Part shown: piece after piece, positions 16,664 through 23,919 of the stretch
Layout: every line of letters starts with the position of its first letter
Position numbering within the stretch: the stretch's first letter is position 1
Assembly: GCF_048595755.1 (NCBI RefSeq)
Contig: NZ_CP184360.1
Coordinates: 3,182,001-3,246,000, forward strand
Length of the DNA: 64,000 nt
Source: Luteococcus sp048595755
GTDB lineage: Bacteria > Actinomycetota > Actinomycetes > Propionibacteriales > Propionibacteriaceae
Reading direction: 5' to 3'
The notes under the pieces: model-generated
Databases searched by the model: none
What the model saw: only the letters and a program-made list of their open reading frames with translations
Told to the model about the DNA's origin: nothing
Program-made: the position numbers and the translations under genes

Positions 16664-17268
16664 AGCTCCTCCTCCGCTTCCTTGGCCGCCAGCATCCGTT
16701 CGACATATTTCGCGAGCACGTCCACCTCCAGGTTCACCACGTCGCCCACCTGCTTGCTGCCCAGCGTGGTGAGCTCGAGGGTGGTGGGGATCAGGGAGAC
16801 CTCGAAGAAGTCGTCGCCGATCGCGCTCACGGTCAGCGAGACGCCGTCGACGGTGATCGACCCCTTCTCCACCACGTAACGCGACAGCGCCGCGGGCAGC
16901 TCGAAGCGCACCACCTCCCACCGCTCGCCGGGCGTGCGCTTCAGGATCCGAGCGGTGCCGTCGACGTGCCCCTGCACGACGTGACCGCCGAAGCGGCCGT
17001 TGGCGGCCATGGCGCGTTCCAGGTTGACCGGTGAACCCTCCACCAACTCGCCCAGCGACGAGCGGCGCAGGCTCTCGGCCATCACGTCGACGCTGAAGCT
17101 GGCCTGGTCGTGCTCGACGACGGTCAGGCAGACCCCATTGCAGCTGATCGAGGCGCCGTGGGTGGCGTCGCTGACCACCAGCGGGCCGCGGATCCGCAGC
17201 ACCGCCGATTCGGTGCCGTGCTGGATGGACTCGACGCTGCCGAGCTCCTCGACGATTCCGGTGAACAT
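16660..17268 (-). CDS. ribE: Riboflavin synthase alpha chain
   Basis: Dismutates two lumazine molecules to riboflavin. It has 202 residues built of two lumazine-binding barrels: the first from MFTGIVEELG to about residue 97 with SCNGVCLTV, the second with GHVDGTA, SITVDGVSLTVSAIG and IPTTLELTTLG. Complete for the family. ATG 17268 abuts the ribD stop at 17269. Some nomenclatures call this gene ribC. Confidence 0.97.
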   Translation of the reverse strand: MFTGIVEELGSVESIQHGTESAVLRIRGPLVVSDATHGASISCNGVCLTVVEHDQASFSVDVMAESLRRSSLGELVEGSPVNLERAMAANGRFGGHVVQGHVDGTARILKRTPGERWEVVRFELPAALSRYVVEKGSITVDGVSLTVSAIGDDFFEVSLIPTTLELTTLGSKQVGDVVNLEVDVLAKYVERMLAAKEAEEEL

Positions 17269-18339
17269 TCACTTCTCCTTGTGGTTGGCTTCGACAGGCT
17301 CAGCCGCCGTGCGTGGGGACTCAGCCAGCATGATGAGGGCGATGTCGTCGCCGTGGCGTTCGACGTGGGCGATCTGGAGCCGAGCGATGTCGGCGATGGT
17401 GTCGATTCCCAGGCCCGCGACGGCCGGGCTGCCCGCACCGAGCAGGGCCGGTGCGAGGCAGGCGATGACCTCGTCGATGACGCCGGCGCGCCACCAGGCG
17501 GCGGCCAGGGTGGGGCCGCCCTCCAGCCAGACGCGATGGATCCCCTCGCTGGCAAGCTCTTCCAGTACGGCCAACGGGTCAGCGCCGGGCAGTTGGCGGA
17601 AGCCCCCGTCATCGCCCCGCACCCGGGCATGGACCGGGACAGGGCGGTTCCCGAGGACCACACGCAACGGTTGCTCGGCCACGGGCCGGTCCTGCTCGTC
17701 GCGCACGGTGAGTCGAGGATCGTCGGCCAGCACGGTTCCGGTGCCGACGACCACGGCGCCGCAGCGGGCCCGCCGGGCATTCATCGCGCGGCGCATCGGC
17801 TCCCCGGTGATCCACTGCGAGGTGCCGTCAGCCGCGGCACTGCGGCCGTCGAGCGTGGCCGCGAACTTCCAGGTGACCCACGGCCGTCCGGTGCAACGGG
17901 CGAAGGTCCAGGTCTGGTTGACCTGCTCGGCCCGCTCGGCCAGCAGTCCGGCCGTGACCACGACACCCGCCTCGCGGAGGTTCAGGGCACCACCCGCGGC
18001 CTCCGCGGTGGGATCGGCCTGGGCGAAGACCACCTCGGCGACCCCGGCGGACAGCAGCGCCTGGGCGCAGGGGCCGGTTCGGCCGGTGTGGTTGCAGGGT
18101 TCCAGGGTGACGACGGCCGTCGCCCCGCGGGCCAGGTCCCCCGCGTCAGCAAGAGCCATCACCTCGGCGTGGTCGGTTCCTGCACCCCGGTGCCAGCCCT
18201 CCCCGACGACCCGGCCATCGGGCGCGAGTAGCACGCAGCCGACGCGCGGGTTGGGATCTGCCTCGGGCCCACGGACGGCAAGCCCCAGGGCACGCTCCAT
18301 CGCGGCGCGGATCCGCGCCTGCCTCGTCGGTTCTTCCAT
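17269..18339 (-). CDS. ribD: Bifunctional riboflavin deaminase/reductase
   Basis: 356 residues. The N-terminal CMP/dCMP deaminase-like zinc domain has HAEVMAL and EPCNHTGRTGPC; the C-terminal RibG reductase domain has KFAATLDGRSAAADGTSQWITG and LEGGPTLAAAWW. It is the first gene of the rib operon, 135 bp downstream of the FMN riboswitch. Start ATG 18339 is backed by AGGGGAGCG at 4-8 nt; an upstream in-frame codon at 18363 has no site. Its last residues AEPVEA are encoded by a dispersed repeat. Confidence 0.95.
   Translation of the reverse strand: MEEPTRQARIRAAMERALGLAVRGPEADPNPRVGCVLLAPDGRVVGEGWHRGAGTDHAEVMALADAGDLARGATAVVTLEPCNHTGRTGPCAQALLSAGVAEVVFAQADPTAEAAGGALNLREAGVVVTAGLLAERAEQVNQTWTFARCTGRPWVTWKFAATLDGRSAAADGTSQWITGEPMRRAMNARRARCGAVVVGTGTVLADDPRLTVRDEQDRPVAEQPLRVVLGNRPVPVHARVRGDDGGFRQLPGADPLAVLEELASEGIHRVWLEGGPTLAAAWWRAGVIDEVIACLAPALLGAGSPAVAGLGIDTIADIARLQIAHVERHGDDIALIMLAESPRTAAEPVEANHKEK
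17287..17305. repeat. Dispersed element GGCTTCGACAGGCTCAGCC inside ribD 3' end
   Basis: Member of the CTCGACA(A/G)GCTC family; imperfectly palindromic (GGCT...AGCC ends). It encodes AEPVEA, eleven to six residues before the RibD C-terminus. Confidence 0.7.
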
Positions 18340-18414
18340 CTCGCTCCCCTGCTTCGGCACCACTGCCGTGCACCGGGGTGTGCGAGGACGCGCACGGATG
18401 CGCGCTCACGCTGT

Positions 18415-18444
18415 ACGTCGTCGGACGACGTCCAGTCAGGGAGC
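18415..18444 (-). other. Rib leader structures: palindrome and possible SD-pairing segment
   Basis: Between the aptamer and ribD lie a palindrome ACGTCGTC-G-GACGACGT (18415-18431) and a GCTCCC segment (minus strand, 18439-18444). The latter can pair with GGGAGC of the ribD ribosome site (18343-18348). No U-tract terminator is present, so control by masking the ribosome site is suggested by inference. Confidence 0.35.
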
Positions 18445-18474
18445 CGGGCGTGTCAGGACGACAGCCAACGACCC

Positions 18475-18605
18475 CACGTGTTTCCTCCCATCCGGACTTT
18501 CACCGTCGGTCCTGGAATTCCACCAGGTCAACCGTCAGCTGGAGGCTGACGGGTCGCGGACTGTCACCGCCGGTTCGGACTTGCACCGACCCCGGAACAC
18601 GTTGG
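18475..18605 (-). promoter_or_regulatory. FMN riboswitch (RFN element)
   Basis: The conserved RFN pieces appear in order on the minus strand: ACGTGTTCCGGGGTCGGTG, CAAGTCCGAACCGGCGGTGA, CAGTCCGCGACCC, a variable GTCAGCC-GGCTGAC-type arm, GACGGTGAAAGTCCGGATGGG, and AGGAAACACGT, which closes P1. It binds FMN and represses the rib operon when flavin is plentiful. Confidence 0.95.
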
Positions 18606-18609
18606 GGCC

Positions 18610-18615
18610 ATTGTG
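18610..18615 (-). promoter_or_regulatory. Extended -10 TGgCACAAT for the rib operon
   Basis: Minus-strand CACAAT with TG upstream places the transcription start at about 18604, exactly at the edge of the RFN element. No convincing -35 was found. Confidence 0.4.
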
Positions 18616-18689
18616 CCACGTCCTGGATGCGCGCCGCATGGAAGCGCGACACGTGGACCGTCAGGTGGTGACGACGGTGCCCGAGAGGG

Positions 18690-19499
18690 CTACTTGCCGT
18701 CGTCGACGGGCCACGGATTGGGCTTGCACCGGTCGAGGGCCTTGCTCTGCTGCATCATCACCGGGGCCTTGCGGCCCGGTGCGGGACAGCCGACGTGCCC
18801 CTTGCCGATGTAGTGGCCCACCTCATGGTTGATCACATAGGAGCGGTACTGCGTCAGGTCCTGGTAGGTCGGTGTCATGTAGAGCCACCGGTCGGTGTTG
18901 ATCAGGACATTGCCACCCGACTGGCAGCTCCAGGTCATCCGCACGTCCAGTGGGCACATCTTCTGCACCGTGGCTGGTGAGGCCAGCATGATGTTGAAGT
19001 CCGCCTTCGCCGGATCCTTGACCAGTTCGAAGGAGATGGCCTCGCTGCCGAGCCAGCTGCGCTGGTCGTTGAGGATCCCGGCGATCTGGCGCGCGCTGGA
19101 TCGGGGATCCACACCGGTCCCGTCCTCCACCTTGACCAGGTAGCGGTGGCGGACCGCGGTCTTCCGGGAGGGTGGCACCGCGACGGGCGCCACCTGCCAG
19201 GTGCCCTTGCCCTTGGCCCCGGTGCGCACCACACCGTCGGCATCGGGCTTGGGCTGGGCACTGCTCGCCGCGGCAGTGGGACTGGCAGGGCGACTCGGCG
19301 TAGGGCTCGCGCTCGACGAGCTGGCACTCGGGCTCGGGCTCGGGACCGCCTGCTCCTGACCATCTGCGCCACACCCGCGCAGCAAACCCAGCAGGACGAC
19401 CAGCACCACGCCGGCCACCAGCAGGGCACCAACGGAGGCTGCGCGCCTGCCCCGCGGGGTCAGTTGCACGACCGGACGGTTCCAAGGCGCTTCGCTCAC
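18690..19499 (-). CDS. Membrane-anchored DUF3152 protein with metzincin-type zinc motif
   Basis: 269 residues: basic N-terminus, one membrane segment (about 21-38), a Ser/Pro/Ala-rich spacer (about 45-85), then a DUF3152 domain to the C-terminus. The domain contains HEVGHYIGKGH (His225, Glu226, His229, Gly232, His235), an exact HExxHxxGxxH, and PVMM (Met248-249), which could be the Met-turn. It also has four cysteines (about 189-260) suited to disulfides outside the cell. The zinc peptidase role is inferred. Start GTG 19499 follows a -10 TACTGT by 7 nt. A longer frame to 19547 lacks a promoter or ribosome site. Confidence 0.8.
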   Translation of the reverse strand: MSEAPWNRPVVQLTPRGRRAASVGALLVAGVVLVVLLGLLRGCGADGQEQAVPSPSPSASSSSASPTPSRPASPTAAASSAQPKPDADGVVRTGAKGKGTWQVAPVAVPPSRKTAVRHRYLVKVEDGTGVDPRSSARQIAGILNDQRSWLGSEAISFELVKDPAKADFNIMLASPATVQKMCPLDVRMTWSCQSGGNVLINTDRWLYMTPTYQDLTQYRSYVINHEVGHYIGKGHVGCPAPGRKAPVMMQQSKALDRCKPNPWPVDDGK

Positions 19500-19506
19500 G
19501 CCCCCC

Positions 19507-19512
19507 ACAGTA
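19507..19512 (-). promoter_or_regulatory. -10 hexamer TACTGT, leaderless GTG start
   Basis: Seven nt before GTG 19499. Confidence 0.55.
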
Positions 19513-19608
19513 GGCCCCCGGCGCCGCCGCTGCGACACGGCGAGCACGGCCCGGTCTCACGGTTCGAGCCTCGATCCCTGCTGTCACAGTGGCTGCAACA
19601 CTGACCGA

Positions 19609-20178
19609 ATGAGCACCACCGACGAGGTTCCGGAGTTGGTCAGCCGCGCGCTGCGGCACTGTCTGCGCACCGGCTGGCTGGAGACCACTCGACACGAGAC
19701 GGGCCGGTTGCTCGCCACCCTGGCGGCCAGTTGCCGCGGCACCGTTGCCGAGGCCTCCACCGGCAGTGGGGTCGGCGTGGCCTGGCTGCGCAGTGGAGCC
19801 TCCCCCGAGACCCGGGTGGTGTCGGTGGAGCGTGACCCACAGCGCGCCCAACAGGCTCGCGAGAACCTGGAGGACAGCGACGTGGAGGTCATCGACGGGG
19901 GCTGTGACCAGTTGCGGGAACACGGCCCCTTCTCGTTGCTGTACATGAATCGCGCCACCGCCGAGCTGGTGGAGCGCGACCTGGCCTGGAGCCTGGTGGA
20001 GCCGGGCGGGCTGGTGGTCATCGACGACTTCGAGCCCAGCGGACAGTGGTCCACCAGGGAGCCGCAGGGGCTGCTCACCGACAGGTTGTTGCACGGCTGG
20101 CTCACCGACGAGAGGTTCACCTCCACCGAAACCACCCTGGCGGCAGACCTCAGTGTCCTGATCGCGGCCCGCCGCTGA
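19609..20178 (+). CDS. Class I SAM-dependent methyltransferase (O-methyltransferase-like)
   Basis: 189-residue Rossmann-fold protein. Motif I is VAEASTGSGVGVAWLRSG (around residues 46-63), motif II VVSVERDPQRAQQARENLE, and the motif IV/V region is LVEPGGLVVIDDFEPS. These resemble catechol-type O-methyltransferases, but the metal-binding acidic residues are not clearly all present. The substrate is unknown. ATG 19609 is the only sensible start. It is divergent from the DUF3152 gene and convergent with the lipase gene, with both stop codons inside one hairpin. Confidence 0.75.
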   Translation: MSTTDEVPELVSRALRHCLRTGWLETTRHETGRLLATLAASCRGTVAEASTGSGVGVAWLRSGASPETRVVSVERDPQRAQQARENLEDSDVEVIDGGCDQLREHGPFSLLYMNRATAELVERDLAWSLVEPGGLVVIDDFEPSGQWSTREPQGLLTDRLLHGWLTDERFTSTETTLAADLSVLIAARR

Positions 20179-20193
20179 TCCGGTCTCAGCGGC
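20171..20193. terminator. Hairpin containing both convergent stop codons
   Basis: GCCGCTGA-TCCGGTC-TCAGCGGC: the left arm carries the TGA of the methyltransferase gene, the right arm the TGA (as TCA) of the lipase gene. It is a symmetrical 8-bp stem with a 7-nt loop. Confidence 0.6.
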
Positions 20194-21079
20194 CGACGAA
20201 ACGCAACCAGTCAGGCACCTCGCGCCTGGCCTGGGCCACCCCCAGCTGGTGAGCCTCGCGCAATCTCTCGACGCGTCGCTCCTGATTGCCGATCCTCATG
20301 TGGGTGGGCCGGAAGACATAGGCCCTGCCCTGGCGCTCGAGCTCGGCGAGTTCATCCAGGGTTCGGTTGTAGTTCTCGGCCCGCCGCAGCAGGGCCTCGG
20401 CGATCTTCGGGTAGCGACGAAAGACCACGCCATGGGCGCGTGGGTAGCGCACCGGTGGCTTGCGGTAGCCGGCCGGCCTGGTGAGCACGACGAAGAACTT
20501 CTCGTAACCGGCTTCCTGGGCGGCATCCAGGGCGATTCCACCGCTGGGCCCCAGAGCGCCGTCGCACCAGGGTTCGCCGTCGATCTGGACGATGGGCATC
20601 AGCCCGGGCATCGTCGACGAGGCCCTGATCCGCTTGCCCATGTCGCGCAGCGTCGGCATGTGGTCCTGCTTGTTCCAGTAGACGCTCTGGCCGGTGCGGG
20701 CATTGAAGCCCCCGATCTTCATGGTGATCGGGTTGGCCTTGAAGGCCTCCCAGTCCAACGGGAGCGGCTGGCCTGCCTCGCCGGTCTGTTCGTAGATGAA
20801 CTCGGAATTGAACACACCCTTGCCCTGCACCCAGGTGCGCCAGCTGCCGAACTGCGGCTCCTGCACGATGTCGACGAAGCTTGCCTCGGCACGGGCTGCG
20901 TCGCGGGCGACGTAGTTGAGGCTGTTCGACGATCCGGCCGAGATCCCCGCGACGAAGTCGAAGTACATCTCCTGCGCCAACAACTCCTGAACCACCGCAC
21001 AGGTGTAGGCGGCTCGCATGCCACCACCCTCGAAGACGAGCGCGGTGTCGGTGATGTTGGATTCCATGACCTCAGGCAC
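20186..21079 (-). CDS. Patatin-like phospholipase
   Basis: 297-residue serine lipase of the patatin family, likely hydrolysing phospholipid or neutral lipid ester bonds. The oxyanion loop FEGGGMRAAY is at residues ~16-25, the nucleophile elbow GISAGSSNS at ~45-53, and the catalytic aspartate in CDGALGPSGGIAL. There is no signal peptide, so it is cytosolic or membrane-associated. The start is GTG 21079 with TAGACT 7 nt upstream (leaderless); an internal ATG four codons on is the alternative. Confidence 0.88.
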   Translation of the reverse strand: MPEVMESNITDTALVFEGGGMRAAYTCAVVQELLAQEMYFDFVAGISAGSSNSLNYVARDAARAEASFVDIVQEPQFGSWRTWVQGKGVFNSEFIYEQTGEAGQPLPLDWEAFKANPITMKIGGFNARTGQSVYWNKQDHMPTLRDMGKRIRASSTMPGLMPIVQIDGEPWCDGALGPSGGIALDAAQEAGYEKFFVVLTRPAGYRKPPVRYPRAHGVVFRRYPKIAEALLRRAENYNRTLDELAELERQGRAYVFRPTHMRIGNQERRVERLREAHQLGVAQARREVPDWLRFVGR

Positions 21080-21086
21080 GCCTGCC

Positions 21087-21092
21087 AGTCTA
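21087..21092 (-). promoter_or_regulatory. -10 hexamer TAGACT, leaderless GTG start
   Basis: Seven nt before GTG 21079 of the patatin-like gene. Confidence 0.55.
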
Positions 21093-21109
21093 GGAGCCCA
21101 ACCAATGGC

Positions 21110-22105
21110 TCAGTGGCCTGTCCGCTGCCGTTGCAGCAGGGTGTTCAGGGTGACCGCCGCGGTCTGGGGATCCGCGACGGTGATGTACATCGGCGGCTTT
21201 CCTGCCTGGTGGACCAGCAGGGTGGGTGCCTGGGCGGTCACCAGGCCCCTGCCGCCGTCGAAGAGGGCGCCGCGCAGCCCGTAGCCACCGAAGTCACCCA
21301 TCGGGCTGACGGTCCGGCCCACCTCGGCGTGGACGATGGTCTCCAGCGGAATGTTGACCCAACGGATGGGTCCGGTGGTGCGCAGCCCGCGCGAGTCGAT
21401 CCTGATGCGGGTGAAGACCATCTGCAAGGGCACCGCGGCGGTCAGCAGGGTCAGTGCCATGATGATGGCTCCGGCCATGTTCCCCTGGGCTCCGAAGTAG
21501 CCGCCCAGGACGATGACGGGCAGACAGAGCAACAGCAGGATCCAGTAGATCGCCTTGCCGCGCACCAGTCGGCCGGTCCAGGCAAGACGCCCGTGACTTG
21601 GTGTGGTCATGGTGGGAGCATACGTCGGCAGTCGCGTCGAGGCGGGGACCAGGACGGTGGGCGCCCGGGTGACCAACCAGACCAGCCAGCCGATGACCAT
21701 CGCTGCCGCCGCCCCCACGACGAAGCTCCACCACTCGTCGCCGACCTGCTCGGTGGTCAGCCCGCGCTGCATCCACGTACCGCCGAAGAACACACATGTC
21801 AGGAAGGCGGCCATGCCGGCGGTCACCGGCGCCATGCTGCGGGCCTGCTTCAGTGCCGCCCCCAGCGCAATCATGGGCAGTGTCAACCCCACGGTGATCG
21901 CCAGGTGTGTCCAGACCACCCGATCGAGCGATGTGAAGCCATCGGGCCTGCCATCGGCTCCCCAATGGGTGACCACCGGATCGGGCAGTTCATCGCGCAC
22001 GCTGAGCACCAGCGCGGCACCGGCGACGGCGCAGAGCAGGGTGACCAGGGCGGGCAACCAGTAGACCCGAGCCGGCGGGTGGTCGACGAATTGCGTGGAC
22101 TTCAT
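21110..22105 (-). CDS. DUF1648-domain membrane protein
   Basis: 331 residues with about six hydrophobic segments. After the first segment comes PVVTHWGADGRPDGFTS, the DUF1648 signature shared with SdpI-type immunity and regulatory proteins. A second half after residue ~190 has two more helices and a soluble C-terminal PH-like region (RIRIDSRGLRTTGPIRW). The function is unknown; relatives are often called DUF1648-containing membrane proteins. Start ATG 22105 is 7 nt after TAGGAC (leaderless). Confidence 0.75.
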   Translation of the reverse strand: MKSTQFVDHPPARVYWLPALVTLLCAVAGAALVLSVRDELPDPVVTHWGADGRPDGFTSLDRVVWTHLAITVGLTLPMIALGAALKQARSMAPVTAGMAAFLTCVFFGGTWMQRGLTTEQVGDEWWSFVVGAAAAMVIGWLVWLVTRAPTVLVPASTRLPTYAPTMTTPSHGRLAWTGRLVRGKAIYWILLLLCLPVIVLGGYFGAQGNMAGAIIMALTLLTAAVPLQMVFTRIRIDSRGLRTTGPIRWVNIPLETIVHAEVGRTVSPMGDFGGYGLRGALFDGGRGLVTAQAPTLLVHQAGKPPMYITVADPQTAAVTLNTLLQRQRTGH

Positions 22106-22112
22106 GCTCGAC

Positions 22113-22118
22113 GTCCTA
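22113..22118 (-). promoter_or_regulatory. -10 hexamer TAGGAC, leaderless promoter
   Basis: Seven nt before ATG 22105 of the DUF1648 gene. Confidence 0.5.
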
Positions 22119-22173
22119 CCACACACCGATTCGGCGACGAAGAGATCCTCTCCACCGGCGGGGTTGCGACCTG

Positions 22174-22226
22174 CCCCTCGACAAGCTCGGGGAACGGATG
22201 GGAGACGGCTCGGGGAACGGATGGGA
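22174..22226. repeat. Dispersed element plus 19-bp direct duplication
   Basis: CCCCTCGACAAGCTCGGGG (22174-22192) overlaps the first copy of GCTCGGGGAACGGATGGGA (22185-22203), which repeats at 22208-22226. This intergenic stretch carries no gene. Confidence 0.75.
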
Positions 22227-22233
22227 ACGACGC

Positions 22234-22266
22234 GAGGCCCCTCCCGCGCGATGCGGAAGGGGCCTC
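22234..22266 (-). terminator. Hairpin terminator of ilvBNC
   Basis: GAGGCCCCT and AGGGGCCTC form 9 bp, extended inside by CCGC/GCGG with a 5-nt loop, about 40 nt after the ilvC stop. The last bases overlap the dispersed element at 22262. Confidence 0.7.
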
Positions 22267-22279
22267 GACAGGCTCGGCC
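22262..22279. repeat. Dispersed element GCCTCGACAGGCTCGGCC
   Basis: CTCGACAGGCTC family copy fused to the ilvC terminator. Confidence 0.65.
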
Positions 22280-22307
22280 ACCGGAGGGGCGGCTCAGACG
22301 GCGACGA

Positions 22308-23336
22308 TCAGCGGTCGGCCTTGCCCTCGGTGTAGTCCTCGTCGGTCTCCTTGATCCAGCTGAACATCTTGCGCAGTTCCTTGCCGGTGGCCTCGATCTG
22401 GTGGCCCTGCTCGGTCTCGCGCATCTTCTTGAACTCGGGCGCGCCGGCGTCCTGGTCCTCGATGAAGTTCTTGGCGAAGGTGCCGTTCTGGATGTCGGTC
22501 AGGATGGCCTTCATGTTCTCCTTGACGTGGCTGTCGACGACGCGCGGGCCGGAGACGTAGTCGCCGTACTCGGCGGTGTCGGAGATGCTCCAGCGCTGCT
22601 TGGAGATGCCGCCCTCGATCATCAGGTCGACGATCAGCTTCAGCTCGTGCAGGCACTCGAAGTAGGCCACCTCGGGCTGGTAGCCAGCCTCGACCAGGGT
22701 CTCGAAACCGGCCTGCACCAGGTGCGACATGCCGCCGCACAGCACGGCCTGCTCACCGAACAGGTCGGTCTCGGTCTCCTCGGTGAAGGTGGTCTCGATG
22801 CCACCGGCCCGCAGGCCACCGATCGCCTTGGCGTAGCTCAGGGCCAGCGGCCAGGCATTGCCCGAGGCGTCCTTCTCGACGGCGACGATGACCGGCACGC
22901 CACGGCCGTCGGCGTATTCGCGACGCACGACGTGGCCCGGGCCCTTGGGGGCGACCATGCAGACGTCCACGCCCTCCGGCGGGGTGATGTAGCCGAAGCG
23001 GATGTTGAAGCCGTGGGCGAAGAACAGGGCGTCGCCCTCCTCCAGGTTGGGCTCGATCTCGGCCTTGTACAGGCCGCGCTGCACCTGGTCGGGGGTGAGG
23101 ATCATCACCACGTCGGCCTCCTCCACGGCCTCGGCGACGCTGAGCACCCGCAGGCCCTCGGCCTCGGCCTTGGCGCGCGACTTGCTGCCCTCGGCCAGAC
23201 CGACGCGCACGTCGACGCCGGAGTCGCGCAGGCTGAGCGCGTGGGCATGGCCCTGCGAGCCGTAGCCGATCACGGCAACGGTGCGGCCCTGGATGATCGA
23301 GAGGTCGGCGTCGTCGTCGTAGAACATCTTTGCCAT
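22308..23336 (-). CDS. ilvC: Ketol-acid reductoisomerase
   Basis: Class I enzyme (342 residues) converting acetolactate and acetohydroxybutyrate to dihydroxy acids. The dinucleotide site is VIGYGSQGHAHALSLRDSGVDV near residues 20-41, and the knotted C-terminal domain has metal ligands in ECLHELKLIVDLMIEGG. Start ATG 23336 has AAGGAG about 10 nt upstream. It is the third gene of ilvBNC, 70 bp after ilvN, and ends at a hairpin at 22234. Confidence 0.97.
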   Translation of the reverse strand: MAKMFYDDDADLSIIQGRTVAVIGYGSQGHAHALSLRDSGVDVRVGLAEGSKSRAKAEAEGLRVLSVAEAVEEADVVMILTPDQVQRGLYKAEIEPNLEEGDALFFAHGFNIRFGYITPPEGVDVCMVAPKGPGHVVRREYADGRGVPVIVAVEKDASGNAWPLALSYAKAIGGLRAGGIETTFTEETETDLFGEQAVLCGGMSHLVQAGFETLVEAGYQPEVAYFECLHELKLIVDLMIEGGISKQRWSISDTAEYGDYVSGPRVVDSHVKENMKAILTDIQNGTFAKNFIEDQDAGAPEFKKMRETEQGHQIEATGKELRKMFSWIKETDEDYTEGKADR

Positions 23337-23406
23337 GTGGATGGAACTCCTTGTTCGTTGTGGGACGCGTCGGTTTCGACGGCCCTCGGTCTTGGGGGGA
23401 TGTTGT

Positions 23407-23919
23407 TCAGCCCTGGGTTCGGGACTTGTCGTTGATCGTTCGGATGCCGCGGCCCAGCGCCACCTGGCCGGACTGCACCAGCTCCAACACGCCGTAGGGC
23501 TGCAACATCTCGATCAGGGCATCCAGCTTCTCGCGACTGCCGGTTGCCTCCACGGTAATGGAATCCGGCCCGACGTCGACCGCCTTGCCACGGAAGAGTC
23601 CCACCGTGTCGATGATCTGGCTGCGATTGTCCAGGTCGGAACGCACCTTGATCAACACCAGTTCGCGCTTGACGGCGTTGGAGTGCAATTCCACCACCTT
23701 GATCACCTCGACGAGCTTGTTGAGCTGCTTGACCAGCTGCTCGAGGACCAGCTCGTCGTCCACCTGGGCGACGACGGTCATTCGCGAGAGCGCCTCGTTC
23801 TCGGTGGGGCCCACCGCGAGCGACTCGATGTTGAAACCGCGACGGCTGAACAGCGCCGCGATCCGGGTCAGCACGCCCGGGGTGTTCTCCACCAGGACGC
23901 TGAGGGTATGGCTGCTCAC
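23407..23919 (-). CDS. ilvN: Acetolactate synthase small (regulatory) subunit
   Basis: 170 residues: N-terminal ACT domain beginning TLSVLVENTPGVLTRIAALFSRRGFNIESLAVG, which binds valine for feedback inhibition, and a C-terminal ALS_ss_C domain. It overlaps the ilvB stop by 4 nt. The ~170-residue size is typical of actinobacterial IlvN/IlvH. Confidence 0.96.
   Translation of the reverse strand: MSSHTLSVLVENTPGVLTRIAALFSRRGFNIESLAVGPTENEALSRMTVVAQVDDELVLEQLVKQLNKLVEVIKVVELHSNAVKRELVLIKVRSDLDNRSQIIDTVGLFRGKAVDVGPDSITVEATGSREKLDALIEMLQPYGVLELVQSGQVALGRGIRTINDKSRTQG

Noticed and set aside
16664..17272. Longer N-terminus of RibBA
   Set aside because: It overlaps ribE in another frame with Arg-rich shadow sequence; GTG 16663 has GAGGAGGAG and a 4-nt overlap with ribE.
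22140..22307. Small gene in the gap before ilvC
   Set aside because: The stretch consists of dispersed repeats, a direct duplication and a terminator. No frame has a start with a ribosome site.
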